A program made the translations under genes and the position numbers. Source: Prevotella sp. 885 (lineage in GTDB: Bacteria; Bacteroidota; Bacteroidia; Bacteroidales; Bacteroidaceae). Taken from it: a stretch of DNA of 64,000 nucleotides. Positions 44,946 through 54,054 of this stretch are shown here, in pieces; the first letter of the stretch is position 1, and each line of letters begins with the position of its first letter. Below the pieces are notes generated by a model. It worked only from the letters and a program-made list of their open reading frames with translations, was not told the origin of the DNA and ran no database searches. The stretch spans positions 1-64,000 of the forward strand of contig NZ_NOVE01000013.1 of assembly GCF_002265625.1 (NCBI RefSeq). The letters run 5' to 3'.

Positions 44946-47900
44946 TTAGAAGCTCATGTTAACACCGAAGAGGAAGGTGCGCGGGTTAGGATAGCCGCTG
45001 TAGTCGATACCTGCCTCTGTCACGCTCTTACCCATTGAGGCTGTCTCCGGGTCGGCTCCTGAGTAGCCAGTGACGGTGAAGAGATTCTGTGCCGAGAACG
45101 ACAGACGGAGGTTGAGCTTGTTACTGAACCACTCCTTAGGCAGTGTGTAGCCAATCTGGAGGAGCTTGCAGCGGAAGTAAGAACCGTCCTCTACGAAGAA
45201 GTCGCTTACGCGCTTGTAGTTCATGTTAGAGTCGTTGGCAGAAAGACGGGGGAATTCTGCTCCCTTGTTGTCCGCACGCCATGTCTTGTCGTATGTGCCG
45301 GCATATACATTCTGACCGCCTGTACCTGCATAACGACCTCTGTTGAGGTTGTAGATGTCGTTGCCGAATGTGCCGTAGAAGTTGGCCACGAAGTCGAAGC
45401 CCTTGTAAGCGGCATTGAGGTTTACGCCCATCATGAGGTCAGGGAACGGATTGCCGATGTTGGTCTTGTCGTTCGAGTCGATCACACCGTCGTGGTTGCG
45501 GTCGACAAAGCGGAGGTCGCCGGGCTGTGCATTGGGCTGAAGAGCCGTGCCGTGCTCGTCGGTGTACGACTTCACCTCTGTCTCGTTCTGGAATATTCCG
45601 TCAGTCTGATAACCGTAGAACTGGCTGAGCGATTCGCCAGCAGCGTTGCGTACAATCCAGTCGCCAGAGAAACCGCCGGTCCAGATGTAGTCGCCGTTAA
45701 GCTTGACGGCCTTGTTTCGCACCTGCGAGAGGTTTACGCCGATGCCGTAAGTGAAGTCTGAGACGTGGTCGTTCCAGTTAATGCCGAGTTCCCATCCGGT
45801 GGCCTTCATCTCACCTACGTTCTCCCACATCTGTCCGTTCCACATCGGATAACCGAGCACGAGGAGGTTGTCCTTCTTCATGAGCATGTCGTGAGAGGTC
45901 TTGTGGAAGTAGTCGGCTGTGACCTTCAAGCGGCTCTGAAGCAGAGCAATGTCGAGACCTACGTTCCAGTCCTCCACGGTCTCCCACTTAAGGCTGGAGT
46001 TGCCGATGCCTGAGACAGTAGAACCGATGTCGCGGATAGGTGTCTGTCCGAATACGTAGTCCGTTGTACCGATGGAGCTGAGATAAGCCGAATTGTCAAT
46101 GTTCTGGTTACCAACCTTACCCCAACCTGCACGTATCTTGATGTCGTCGAAGACCTTCTGGTTCTTCATAAACTCCTCACCGGTAAGACGCCATGCAGCA
46201 GAAACAGAGGGGAATGTAGCCCACTTGTTGTCCTTCGAGAACTTTGACGAACCGTCCACACGGACCGTAGCAGTGAGGTAATACTTCTCATCGTAGTTAT
46301 ACATCACACGACCGAGGTAAGAGATGAGCGATGTGAAGGTGTCAGTACCAGTGGCAGCCGGATTCTTTGTTCCTGAGCTCGGATAGCGCAGCGACGGGTC
46401 GTTGTTGGGGATGTTCTCCGAGTAAGCCTCTGCCCAGTAGTCCTGGAAGCGCTCCATGGTGTAACCGCCCATGAGGTTGACGTTGTGCTTCTTTGCGAAG
46501 GTGTTCATATAGTTGACGGTGTTGGTCCAGTTCCAGTCCACCCAGTTCTCCATCTTACGCTTGGCGTTGTTGTTGTCGTTCTTCTCAAGGTTGTCGATGA
46601 AGAAGTCCACGTTGTACGTATCTGTACGGCGGAAGCGGGCGTTCATGCCGAACTGTGAACGAACGGTCAGTCCCTTAATCGGAGTAAGGCTGATGAACGG
46701 TGTGGCGAGCAAGCCGTATTCGCTTGCGCCCGAGTCCATACGATACATCTTAGCCACCGGGTTATGCTCCTCGTTGTTGTGCGAACGGGCATAATTGTTA
46801 TAGGGATTGCTGGTCCACTCGCTCTTGTCAAGCATCACCGGAGTGGTGGGGTCCATAGATATGATGCCACCGATAAGGTCGGGCGTGTCGTCCCACTGCT
46901 CGTAACGCGGAGTGAAGTCGATACCTGCCTTTACAATCTTATTGAAGTTATACTCTGTGGAGAAGCGTGCAGAGAGCTTCTGCCACTGTCCCACCTTGTA
47001 CTGAGAGTCCTGCTTGTAGTAGCCGATGCTACCCGAATAGATCAGCTTGTCCGTACCGCCTGAAAACGAGAGGTCGTAGTTCTGCTGTACAGCCACGTCG
47101 TTAAAGCACTCCTTCCACCAGTCTGTATAAACCTCGTCCGTGCCCTTGAACGGCGAAACATTGCCGTCGTTAACGTAGCGTGCGTCAAACACTTTCTTGT
47201 ATTCCTTCGAGTCTGCCATCTTCTGCTTGGCAAGAGTCTGAAGACCGACGGTGGCAGAAGCGTTGAACTTAGCCTCGCCCTTCTTGCCCTTCTTAGTGGT
47301 GATGAGCACCACGCCGTTGGAAGCTCGCGTACCGTAGATGGCTGATGCAGAAGCGTCCTTGAGCACCTGCATGCTCTCGATGTCGTTCTGATTGAGGAAG
47401 TTGATGTTGTTGCCTACGGGCATTCCGTCAACAACGTAGAGCGGATCTGATCCGTTAACGGTGGTGACACCGCGGATGATGACACGCGGAGAAGCACCCG
47501 GACCGCCGGCTGTGCTCACCTGCACACCGTTGACCTGACCCTGAAGGGCTGTCATTACGTTACCCGTAGAGAGCTTGTCCAGCTTGTCACCCTTGATGGC
47601 TGAGATGGAGCTGGTGAGGTCGCTCTTCTTCACCTGACCGTAACCGATGACCACCACCTCATTGAGGTCGTTGGCATTGTCCTTCATCACTACGTTAACC
47701 AGTGTGCGGTTGGCAACCTTCACCTCCTGCTTAGCCATACCAACGTAGGTTACTACGAGTGTGGCGTTCTTGTCTGCGTCGATGGTATAGTTGCCGTCGA
47801 TGTCGGTAACGGCACCTTTCTCCGAGCCTTTCACCTTAACATACGCACCGATAACGGGTTCGTTCTTATCGTCCACCACCTGACCTGTCACCTTCACTGT

Positions 47901-47963
47901 CTGTGCATTGGCTGCAAGCACAAGAGAAGAGGCCATGGCAGCTACCATATATCTTTTGTTCAT
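44946..47963 (-). CDS. susC: SusC-like TonB-dependent transporter, arabinogalactan locus
   Basis: This 1005-residue outer-membrane transporter has a signal peptide (ending VLAANAQ) and a carboxypeptidase-regulatory-like domain (VTGQVVDDKNEPVIGAYVKV). The TonB-box-like segment is LNEVVVIGYGQVKK, and the plug has SPRVIIRGVTTVNGSDPLYV and YGTRASNGVVLITTK. The barrel ends PRTFLFGVNMSF. It lies between the SusE/F-like gene (36 bases upstream) and SusD, so the glycan-binding lipoprotein is transcribed first in this operon. Confidence 0.95.
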   Translation of the reverse strand: MNKRYMVAAMASSLVLAANAQTVKVTGQVVDDKNEPVIGAYVKVKGSEKGAVTDIDGNYTIDADKNATLVVTYVGMAKQEVKVANRTLVNVVMKDNANDLNEVVVIGYGQVKKSDLTSSISAIKGDKLDKLSTGNVMTALQGQVNGVQVSTAGGPGASPRVIIRGVTTVNGSDPLYVVDGMPVGNNINFLNQNDIESMQVLKDASASAIYGTRASNGVVLITTKKGKKGEAKFNASATVGLQTLAKQKMADSKEYKKVFDARYVNDGNVSPFKGTDEVYTDWWKECFNDVAVQQNYDLSFSGGTDKLIYSGSIGYYKQDSQYKVGQWQKLSARFSTEYNFNKIVKAGIDFTPRYEQWDDTPDLIGGIISMDPTTPVMLDKSEWTSNPYNNYARSHNNEEHNPVAKMYRMDSGASEYGLLATPFISLTPIKGLTVRSQFGMNARFRRTDTYNVDFFIDNLEKNDNNNAKRKMENWVDWNWTNTVNYMNTFAKKHNVNLMGGYTMERFQDYWAEAYSENIPNNDPSLRYPSSGTKNPAATGTDTFTSLISYLGRVMYNYDEKYYLTATVRVDGSSKFSKDNKWATFPSVSAAWRLTGEEFMKNQKVFDDIKIRAGWGKVGNQNIDNSAYLSSIGTTDYVFGQTPIRDIGSTVSGIGNSSLKWETVEDWNVGLDIALLQSRLKVTADYFHKTSHDMLMKKDNLLVLGYPMWNGQMWENVGEMKATGWELGINWNDHVSDFTYGIGVNLSQVRNKAVKLNGDYIWTGGFSGDWIVRNAAGESLSQFYGYQTDGIFQNETEVKSYTDEHGTALQPNAQPGDLRFVDRNHDGVIDSNDKTNIGNPFPDLMMGVNLNAAYKGFDFVANFYGTFGNDIYNLNRGRYAGTGGQNVYAGTYDKTWRADNKGAEFPRLSANDSNMNYKRVSDFFVEDGSYFRCKLLQIGYTLPKEWFSNKLNLRLSFSAQNLFTVTGYSGADPETASMGKSVTEAGIDYSGYPNPRTFLFGVNMSF

Positions 47964-47999
47964 CTTATTGTTGAGTTTAGGATTATAATAATAGGGTAT

Positions 48000-49463
48000 T
48001 TATTTCACGAGTGTAATACGAGAGCGCAGCAGGCTGTAGTCGAACTCCATGAGGTATGTGCCAGAGGTCTTCACCTCCACTTCCTTCATGTTTTCGCCGC
48101 CGTTGAGCACGTTCTTCTCGTTGCCTTCCGAACCGTCAAAGCGCCAGTAAGGCTCCGGCCACCAGCCCCACCAGTGTGTGGCGCTAATCGTGAAGCTGAC
48201 CTTGTCGCCTGCTCTGAGCTTCATCTCACGATAGAGGCGGTAGGGATTCTTCTTGTCCTGATTGAGGATAAAGGCATTGTCGTTCTGATTGGTTGTCCAT
48301 GACGGAGTGTCAGGCAGACCCGAACCTGCAAGACAAATCATGAACGGCTGTGCACCAGCTCCGTCGTTATAGTCCTTAGTCTGCGATCCGTCCACTACGA
48401 GCTTGGCTGTAGCTGGTGTGTATTCCTGAACGTCGTAGTCGCCGGTAACGGTGTTGAACGTAATCTCGTAGTAGCCTACCTTGTCGAGAACGATAGGCTT
48501 AGCCTCGCTCGGGCTGCTCGTAAGCAGACCGGTGCTCTCGTCCACGCCGAAGCAGATAGGCTCAAAGTCGGTGGGCTGCGGAACGAAGCGTACGCCGGTG
48601 CCAGCCTTCTTATTATAGTAGAGCGCCTTATACTTATACTCGCCTACGTGGTCGATAAGCATCGGCACACCGTAAAGGTCGCTGGTAAGCTCGGCAGCAG
48701 TCTCGACATCTGCAAGATACATCTTCTTGAAGTCGGGCAGCTCGCTTACGTTGATGACGCTGTTGGTCTCTGTCTTGTTGCCAAGCGCGTCATACACTCT
48801 GACGGTCATCATATAAGAAGTCTCGGTTGTGGGCATATCATACACCTTCTTAAGCTGGTATTCGGTGCCGCTGATAAGTACGGAGTCGTTGATGTGGAGT
48901 CCGGGGATGTCCACCACGATGCTCTGCAACTTCTTATTGTCAGTAACTGTGGCATTGAGCGAGAGCTTGGGATTCTGCACCAGAACGGTCAGCTCAGGCG
49001 AAGGAGCCGCTGTGAAGATAGGATCTGTGAAGTCGCCGTCACCCGACACCTGAATGGTCTGTGTGGTGGTTCGTCCTCCGACGTCCTCGACGGTCACTTC
49101 CAACGGGAAGCTGGTGTCGTCGGTCCAGTCAGACGCAGGTGTGTATGCGTAAGAGAGATTGTAGTCGTGAAGGAGTGAGTCTGAATAGATCTCAAGAAGA
49201 TTGATGGTCTTGTCCAGGAGCATACCCTCGCTCTTCAGTCGGACAGACTTCAGACCGTCGGCATCCTTCAACGTTCCTTCAATGTTAAAAGTACGTCCAG
49301 GTTCAACCTGAAGATGATTGGTCTTAAGAGACAATGTCGGCGCCTTACCGTCCACGGTGGGATAGTCGTCAGTGTCATCGCCGCACGACTGGAATGCTAA
49401 ACCAATCACGGGAGCTACAGCCATAAGCATGACTGTGCGAAGAGAATTTGGCTTAAATGTCAT
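48000..49463 (-). CDS. SusE/F-like surface glycan-binding lipoprotein
   Basis: This 487-residue lipoprotein has a lipobox LAFQSC (Cys27) followed by GDDTDDYP, an acidic surface-export signal. Residues of about 35-245 form two Ig/cadherin-like strand-rich domains (APTLSLKTNHLQVEPGRTFN, DFTDPIFTAAPSPELTVLVQ). The rest has SusF/SusE-like segments (KKMYLADVET, GYYEITFNTVTGDYDVQEY) and a Trp-rich patch (THWWGWWPEPYWRF) that could stack on sugar rings. No catalytic motif is seen. It is the first gene of the main operon, behind the promoter at 49586-49640. Confidence 0.8.
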   Translation of the reverse strand: MTFKPNSLRTVMLMAVAPVIGLAFQSCGDDTDDYPTVDGKAPTLSLKTNHLQVEPGRTFNIEGTLKDADGLKSVRLKSEGMLLDKTINLLEIYSDSLLHDYNLSYAYTPASDWTDDTSFPLEVTVEDVGGRTTTQTIQVSGDGDFTDPIFTAAPSPELTVLVQNPKLSLNATVTDNKKLQSIVVDIPGLHINDSVLISGTEYQLKKVYDMPTTETSYMMTVRVYDALGNKTETNSVINVSELPDFKKMYLADVETAAELTSDLYGVPMLIDHVGEYKYKALYYNKKAGTGVRFVPQPTDFEPICFGVDESTGLLTSSPSEAKPIVLDKVGYYEITFNTVTGDYDVQEYTPATAKLVVDGSQTKDYNDGAGAQPFMICLAGSGLPDTPSWTTNQNDNAFILNQDKKNPYRLYREMKLRAGDKVSFTISATHWWGWWPEPYWRFDGSEGNEKNVLNGGENMKEVEVKTSGTYLMEFDYSLLRSRITLVK

Positions 49464-49585
49464 AAATGCTGGGTTTTAAGTTTTTAATTATTGTAAAATT
49501 CTTTATTTAGGCTTTGTCATTTCGCTCTGTCTGTCATAGAGCCTTAACAAGTAGGTTCGCAGTCTTCGCTGCTTTGTTTCTGCCG

Positions 49586-49640
49586 CAAAATTACAATAAA
49601 GGGATAACAAGAATGGGGTGTTTTTAGTTCAAAAAAGGGG
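49586..49640 (-). promoter_or_regulatory. Promoter with shared HTCS-type operator, main arabinogalactan operon
   Basis: In plus-strand reading, CAAAATTACA (49586-49595) is followed after exactly 35 bases by AAAAAAGGG (49631-49639). On the coding strand it reads CCCTTTTTTGAAC upstream of TAATTTTG. The transcript would carry a leader of about 110 bases before the ATG at 49463. No gene lies between 49464 and 49775. Confidence 0.7.
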
Positions 49641-49699
49641 GATTTCTCGTAAATCGTAAAAAAAAGTATAAAAACGAAAACCACCCTTAAAATTAAATA

Positions 49700-49769
49700 G
49701 TTGAGAGTTGAGGATTGAGAGTTGACATATCATAACTTTCAATTCTCAACTCTCAACTTTCAACTCTCA
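49700..49769. repeat. TTGAGAG/CTCTCAA hairpin repeat, copy 2
   Basis: GTTGAGAGTTGAGGATTGAG faces TTCTCAACTCTCAACTTTC across CATATCATAACT. It starts 6 bases after the HTCS stop codon on the coding strand. Confidence 0.8.
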
Positions 49770-49775
49770 TCTGCC

Positions 49776-52700
49776 TCACAAGCTCTGCACATACTGCTTC
49801 GGGGTCATATTCATCTTGCGCTTGAAGAGCTGTCGGAAGTTCTTGATGTCGCCGAAGCCACACATCTCCGCCACTCTCACCACGTTGGTCTGACCCTCCT
49901 TGAAAGCCTGCACAGCCTTGTAGATCTTATAGTCGTTGACAAATTCGATGAGGGACATGCCGGTCATCTGCTTCAGTTTCTTGTAGAGCGTGGAATGACT
50001 CATGGCGAGTTTCTCCGCCAGGAAGTCCACATTGAAGTCAGGATTGCCGATGTTGTCGTCTATTATCTCGCGACAACGCAGCAGGAACTTCTGCTCTTCC
50101 TTCGTGTACGTGCGCTTGCTGCTTGCGAGATCGGCGGTCAGCGAGGCGGCGTCGCCCTCGGCTATGAGGCGGTCAATGCGGACACGCAGTAACTTCAGCG
50201 ATACAGGCTTCGTGAGGAAGGCGTCGGCTCCTGCGTCGTAAGCGGCGATGCGTTCCTCTTCGGAGGTCTGGCCGGTGAAGATTATCACCTTTATGTGCTT
50301 CAGCTTCTTGTCCTCGCGCAGGGCACGCAGGAATCCCAAGCCGTCGAGCTGCGGCATCATCATGTCACACACGATGATGTCCGGCAATGAGGCGGCAGCC
50401 ATGCGCAGACCCTCTTCGCCGTCGTATGCCTTCAGCACGCGGAAGTCGCTGACGAGGTTGCGCTCGAGCAGCGCCACCGTCTCACGCTCGTCGTCAATCA
50501 GGAGTATGGAGTGAGTGGCTGTAGGGTTCTCCTTCAGGGGAGCCGTACCAGGCACTGCTTCCGGCTCTTCTTCGTCTGCAAGCACAGTCTGCGTGGGTTC
50601 CAGAGTGCCCGTTGTCAATGCCTCTGTCTTGTCAGCGTCAGCCTCCACAGCGGGCTCTTCTATTACTGCCTCCACAGCGGGCACATCTTTCACAGCCGCT
50701 GCCACATCCTTGTCAGCCGCAGTCTTCGGAATGTAGAACGAGAAGTCGGAACCCTCGTTCACTTCGCTCTCAAGATGCATCTCGCCGCCGTGCAGCTCCA
50801 CAAGAGTCTGGACGAAGGAAAGTCCGATGCCGTCGCCCTTGCTCTTCGCCTGACCACGGCTCGTGCGGAAGAAGCTCTCAAATATCTCGGTGCGTGCCTC
50901 GGGCACGATGCCGATGCCGTCGTCCTTTACGGAGAACACCACGCGGTCGGGACAGTCGGTGACGGTAAGCACCACGTGTCCGCCCTTGTTGGTATACTTA
51001 TACGCATTGGATATGAGATTGTTCAGACACATCTCTATCTTCTCTCCGTCCATCTTCAGCAGGACGGGCTGCTTGGGCAGGACGGTGCGGAAGGCGATGT
51101 GCTTCTGGTCGAGCAGGTCGTCGTAGTCGCCGGCAAGGTTGCCTACAAAATCCACCACGTCTATCTCCTGACGCTTCACCACCAGCTTGCCCTTGTCAGC
51201 CTTGCGGAAGTCTATGGCCTGACTGATGAGCTTGTTTATCTTCATGGCGCTGCGGTGCATGGCCATAAGGTAAGCCGACGGGACGCTCACTACAGACTGC
51301 TTGCGGTCAATAAACTCCTCCAGCTGGGCGGCAATGAGAAAGACGGGGGTGCGCAGTTCGTGCGTGATGCTGGCGAAGAACGTCATCTTGGCATCGTCCA
51401 GCTTGCGCTGGCTCTCCTTCTCCACCTCAGCCAGCTCCATGCGGTGGCGCATCTTCAGCATTCTGAGGTAGAGGCGGAAGCTGGCATACACTACGCCGAT
51501 GACCATCAACAGCCACAGCGTCTTCGCCCACCACGTGAGATACCACGGCGGGAGAACCGTAATGCGAAGCACGGAGGCACTGGTCCAGCGACCCGTAAGG
51601 TCGGTGCAGCGCACGAGAAACTCATAAGTGCCGGGAGGCACGTTGGTGTAGCTGACCTCGCGTCGGTCGGTCATCTCATTCCACGTTTCCTCCATTCCCT
51701 TAAGGTAATACGAGAAGTGGAGCGAGCGGGGGGCGCCATATTCGGGCACCGAATAATGTATGGTGAAATAGTTTTCGTGGCAGCCGAGCGTCACCTCTCC
51801 CTCGCTGTTGCTGCCAAGATTAACGGAGCGGCCCTCTGCCACGTCCAGCCTTCCGAGACTGACGTCCTTATAGAGCGACTTGTGATGCAGCGGCACGTCG
51901 TCAGCAAAGACCAGTCCTTCTACGGAACCGAAATAATAACGTCGTCCGTCATAATAGCAGGCACCATAATTGTATGCCATCGGTATGGAATTGTCGAGGT
52001 CGCGGCGCATGAACGCCTTGTTCTCGGGATAATATATGTAGAGTCCGTTGTTGGAAGAAAAGACCATATAGCCGTGGCGCGACTCCACAATACCCGTGAC
52101 GATGATGCTGCCAAGTCCGTGTTCTGTTAGTCCGGTGAGCACCTTGCCCTGCGGCTCGTCTATGCAGCACGGCGCCTCATAACGGAACGACACCCATACC
52201 CTACCCTTGCTGTCGGCATACACATAGCGCACCCTGTCGTTGGGCAGACTCATGCCGGGCGTGGACATATTGTAGTGCTTCACGGTGCGAAGCGTGCGGC
52301 TGTCTATCTTGTAGACACCGTTGTCGTTGCCTAACCAGATGTAGTTGCCGCTACGACAAAGCGACTGGCAGAGCGAACCGACAAACTCGCGCACAACACG
52401 AAACTTGTGTGTCTGCTTGTTGAAGACGAAGAGGTCGCGGCCGCCCACCCAAATATTGCCGTTGCCGTCGTCCACGATGGTCCATACCACGTCGCCACGG
52501 TTGCTGACAAGCGGGATGGGATAATTGGTGATCTGATGTGTGGCGATGTCGAAGGCCGAGAGGCCGTGGTTATATACAGCCATCCACACCGTGTGCCGGT
52601 CGGCTGTCATAGAGACGATGTTGTCGCCCCAAAGCTGGCTGTTATGCGAAGTGTAGGTGGAGAGGCTGCGTCCGCTGAGCGAATAGACTCCCATGCCGCC

Positions 52701-53768
52701 GCCGTCCATACCTATATATATATTGTCGCCCTGCGCTGCCACAGCCGCCACGATGTTATACGGCAGCGTGCCAGCCTGCTCAGAAAGCGAAGCGAAGATG
52801 TCGCGGTGGTCACTGTAGAGGGTAAGGCCCTTGCGGTAAGAACCTATCCACAGATTGCCGTTACGGTCGGGCAGCAGCGAATAGATGGCATCGCCGCAAA
52901 TCCGCGCGTTTTCCTCCGTGATAAGACGGTCCATTCCGTTACGGCGCAATATCACGCCATGTCCGTCCGTAGCAAACGCCACACCGCCTTCATAGTCGCA
53001 CGCCATCTTAAGGCTTGCCGGCACCGGCTCTGCCGCCACGCTCAGCTTTCCGCCCATCACGTCGAAGGCCTGCCCCGGCTCGTCCACTCCCCTGCCCACA
53101 TACAGCCGGCGTGTGTTGCGGCAGTAGCTGGCATTGTACATGTTTGACGGACTTGGCTTCAGACTCACGCGCGACAGCACACGGCTGCCGTCAGCCGAAA
53201 GCACCGCCACACTTCCTCGCATCACGGCAAACAGACAGTCGCCGTCAGAGGCAATGGCCTGAACCGGCGCACCGGTGGCTACGCCATGGAAGCGGGCTTC
53301 ACCTATGGCAGAACGATAGATATGTCCGTCATCGTCCACAACGAACACGCTGCTCTTGGTCTTAGTCAAAGAAATAAAGGAATGACAAGTCTTTCGCAGT
53401 CCTATTATCCGGCAGCGACGGAAGCGGATGTCGGAATAACTGTAGAAGTCGACACCGAAGTCAGCGGCAACGTACAGTCCCGTGTCAGTGGACAGCAGGC
53501 TGTGCACGTTATTGTTGGATATTGTGGTGGTGGTGGTGTTGGTATTGCTGTAGCGAAACAACGTGAAGAACAATCCGTCAAACTGGGCAAGTCCATTTGT
53601 GGTACCTGTCCATACGAATCCACGATTGTCCTGAGCAATACAGTTGATGGTGTTGTCGGGCAATCCCTGCTTGATATCAAAATTGCTTGTACGCATTTGG
53701 GCTACAGCCGAATGTACGAACAAGACAATACATAGCAGTAATAAAAGAAGGCGTTTTCTGTATATCAT
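49776..53768 (-). CDS. Hybrid two-component system regulator (HTCS)
   Basis: This 1330-residue one-protein sensor and activator has a signal peptide (ending SAVAQ) and a periplasmic double propeller of Reg_prop repeats (IAQDNRGFVWTGTTNGLAQF, LLPDRNGNLWIGSYRKGL). A Y_Y_Y domain (LHFSYYLKGMEETWNEMTD) and a transmembrane helix (about 747-769) follow. HisKA has FFASITHELRTP (His near 802), and the HATPase has NLISNAYKYTNKGG and VKDDGIGI. The receiver domain has ILLIDDERE, CDMMMPQLDG and TKPVS. The C-terminal AraC-type HTH ends MCGFGDIKNFRQLFKRKM. The linker between kinase and receiver is Ala/Val/Glu-rich. HTCS proteins bind oligosaccharides in the periplasm and activate the adjacent glycan locus. 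Three promoters with a common operator-like design suggest its regulon. Confidence 0.95.
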   Translation of the reverse strand: MIYRKRLLLLLLCIVLFVHSAVAQMRTSNFDIKQGLPDNTINCIAQDNRGFVWTGTTNGLAQFDGLFFTLFRYSNTNTTTTTISNNNVHSLLSTDTGLYVAADFGVDFYSYSDIRFRRCRIIGLRKTCHSFISLTKTKSSVFVVDDDGHIYRSAIGEARFHGVATGAPVQAIASDGDCLFAVMRGSVAVLSADGSRVLSRVSLKPSPSNMYNASYCRNTRRLYVGRGVDEPGQAFDVMGGKLSVAAEPVPASLKMACDYEGGVAFATDGHGVILRRNGMDRLITEENARICGDAIYSLLPDRNGNLWIGSYRKGLTLYSDHRDIFASLSEQAGTLPYNIVAAVAAQGDNIYIGMDGGGMGVYSLSGRSLSTYTSHNSQLWGDNIVSMTADRHTVWMAVYNHGLSAFDIATHQITNYPIPLVSNRGDVVWTIVDDGNGNIWVGGRDLFVFNKQTHKFRVVREFVGSLCQSLCRSGNYIWLGNDNGVYKIDSRTLRTVKHYNMSTPGMSLPNDRVRYVYADSKGRVWVSFRYEAPCCIDEPQGKVLTGLTEHGLGSIIVTGIVESRHGYMVFSSNNGLYIYYPENKAFMRRDLDNSIPMAYNYGACYYDGRRYYFGSVEGLVFADDVPLHHKSLYKDVSLGRLDVAEGRSVNLGSNSEGEVTLGCHENYFTIHYSVPEYGAPRSLHFSYYLKGMEETWNEMTDRREVSYTNVPPGTYEFLVRCTDLTGRWTSASVLRITVLPPWYLTWWAKTLWLLMVIGVVYASFRLYLRMLKMRHRMELAEVEKESQRKLDDAKMTFFASITHELRTPVFLIAAQLEEFIDRKQSVVSVPSAYLMAMHRSAMKINKLISQAIDFRKADKGKLVVKRQEIDVVDFVGNLAGDYDDLLDQKHIAFRTVLPKQPVLLKMDGEKIEMCLNNLISNAYKYTNKGGHVVLTVTDCPDRVVFSVKDDGIGIVPEARTEIFESFFRTSRGQAKSKGDGIGLSFVQTLVELHGGEMHLESEVNEGSDFSFYIPKTAADKDVAAAVKDVPAVEAVIEEPAVEADADKTEALTTGTLEPTQTVLADEEEPEAVPGTAPLKENPTATHSILLIDDERETVALLERNLVSDFRVLKAYDGEEGLRMAAASLPDIIVCDMMMPQLDGLGFLRALREDKKLKHIKVIIFTGQTSEEERIAAYDAGADAFLTKPVSLKLLRVRIDRLIAEGDAASLTADLASSKRTYTKEEQKFLLRCREIIDDNIGNPDFNVDFLAEKLAMSHSTLYKKLKQMTGMSLIEFVNDYKIYKAVQAFKEGQTNVVRVAEMCGFGDIKNFRQLFKRKMNMTPKQYVQSL

Positions 53769-53878
53769 CTTACGTTTTTAGGCTTAACGACAACAAAATT
53801 AAGAAAAAAATCGCCAACTAAGAATTAAAAGAAGAACTATTCACGCCTAACGAGGAATTTACAAGCAGAAAAGGCAAA

Positions 53879-53914
53879 CTCATTTGTAATATCACCGATA
53901 AACAGGAATTTATC
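53879..53914. repeat. 36-bp sequence joining the two outer flanks of element A
   Basis: The 20 bases at 53879-53898 are the exact reverse complement of 12119-12138. The 20 bases at 53895-53914 are the exact reverse complement of 12684-12703. In the element A region these two segments lie on opposite sides, about 545 bases apart; here they are directly fused, sharing CCGA. The region is non-coding, between the HTCS start and the next repeat. Confidence 0.75.
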
Positions 53915-53921
53915 TAACGAA

Positions 53922-54040
53922 GTTGAGAGTTGAGATTTGAAATTTGAGAGTTATGATTACCTTATTAAGTATATTATAATCAATATGATTAACTATCATA
54001 CATATCATAACTCTCAACTCTCCATTCTCAACTCTCAACT
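53922..54040. repeat. TTGAGAG/CTCTCAA hairpin repeat, copy 3
   Basis: GTTGAGAGTTGAGATTTGAA faces CATAACTCTCAACTCTCC and further CTCAACT units across an AT-rich loop. It begins 15 bases after the stop codon of the GH43 gene on the coding strand. Confidence 0.8.
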
Positions 54041-54054
54041 AAATAAACTGCAAT

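Noticed and set aside
50511-52130. 539-codon plus-strand frame opposite the HTCS gene
   Set aside because: It is antisense to kinase and receiver domains, has no recognisable motif, and its composition (His, Val, Leu-rich) is typical of shadow frames.
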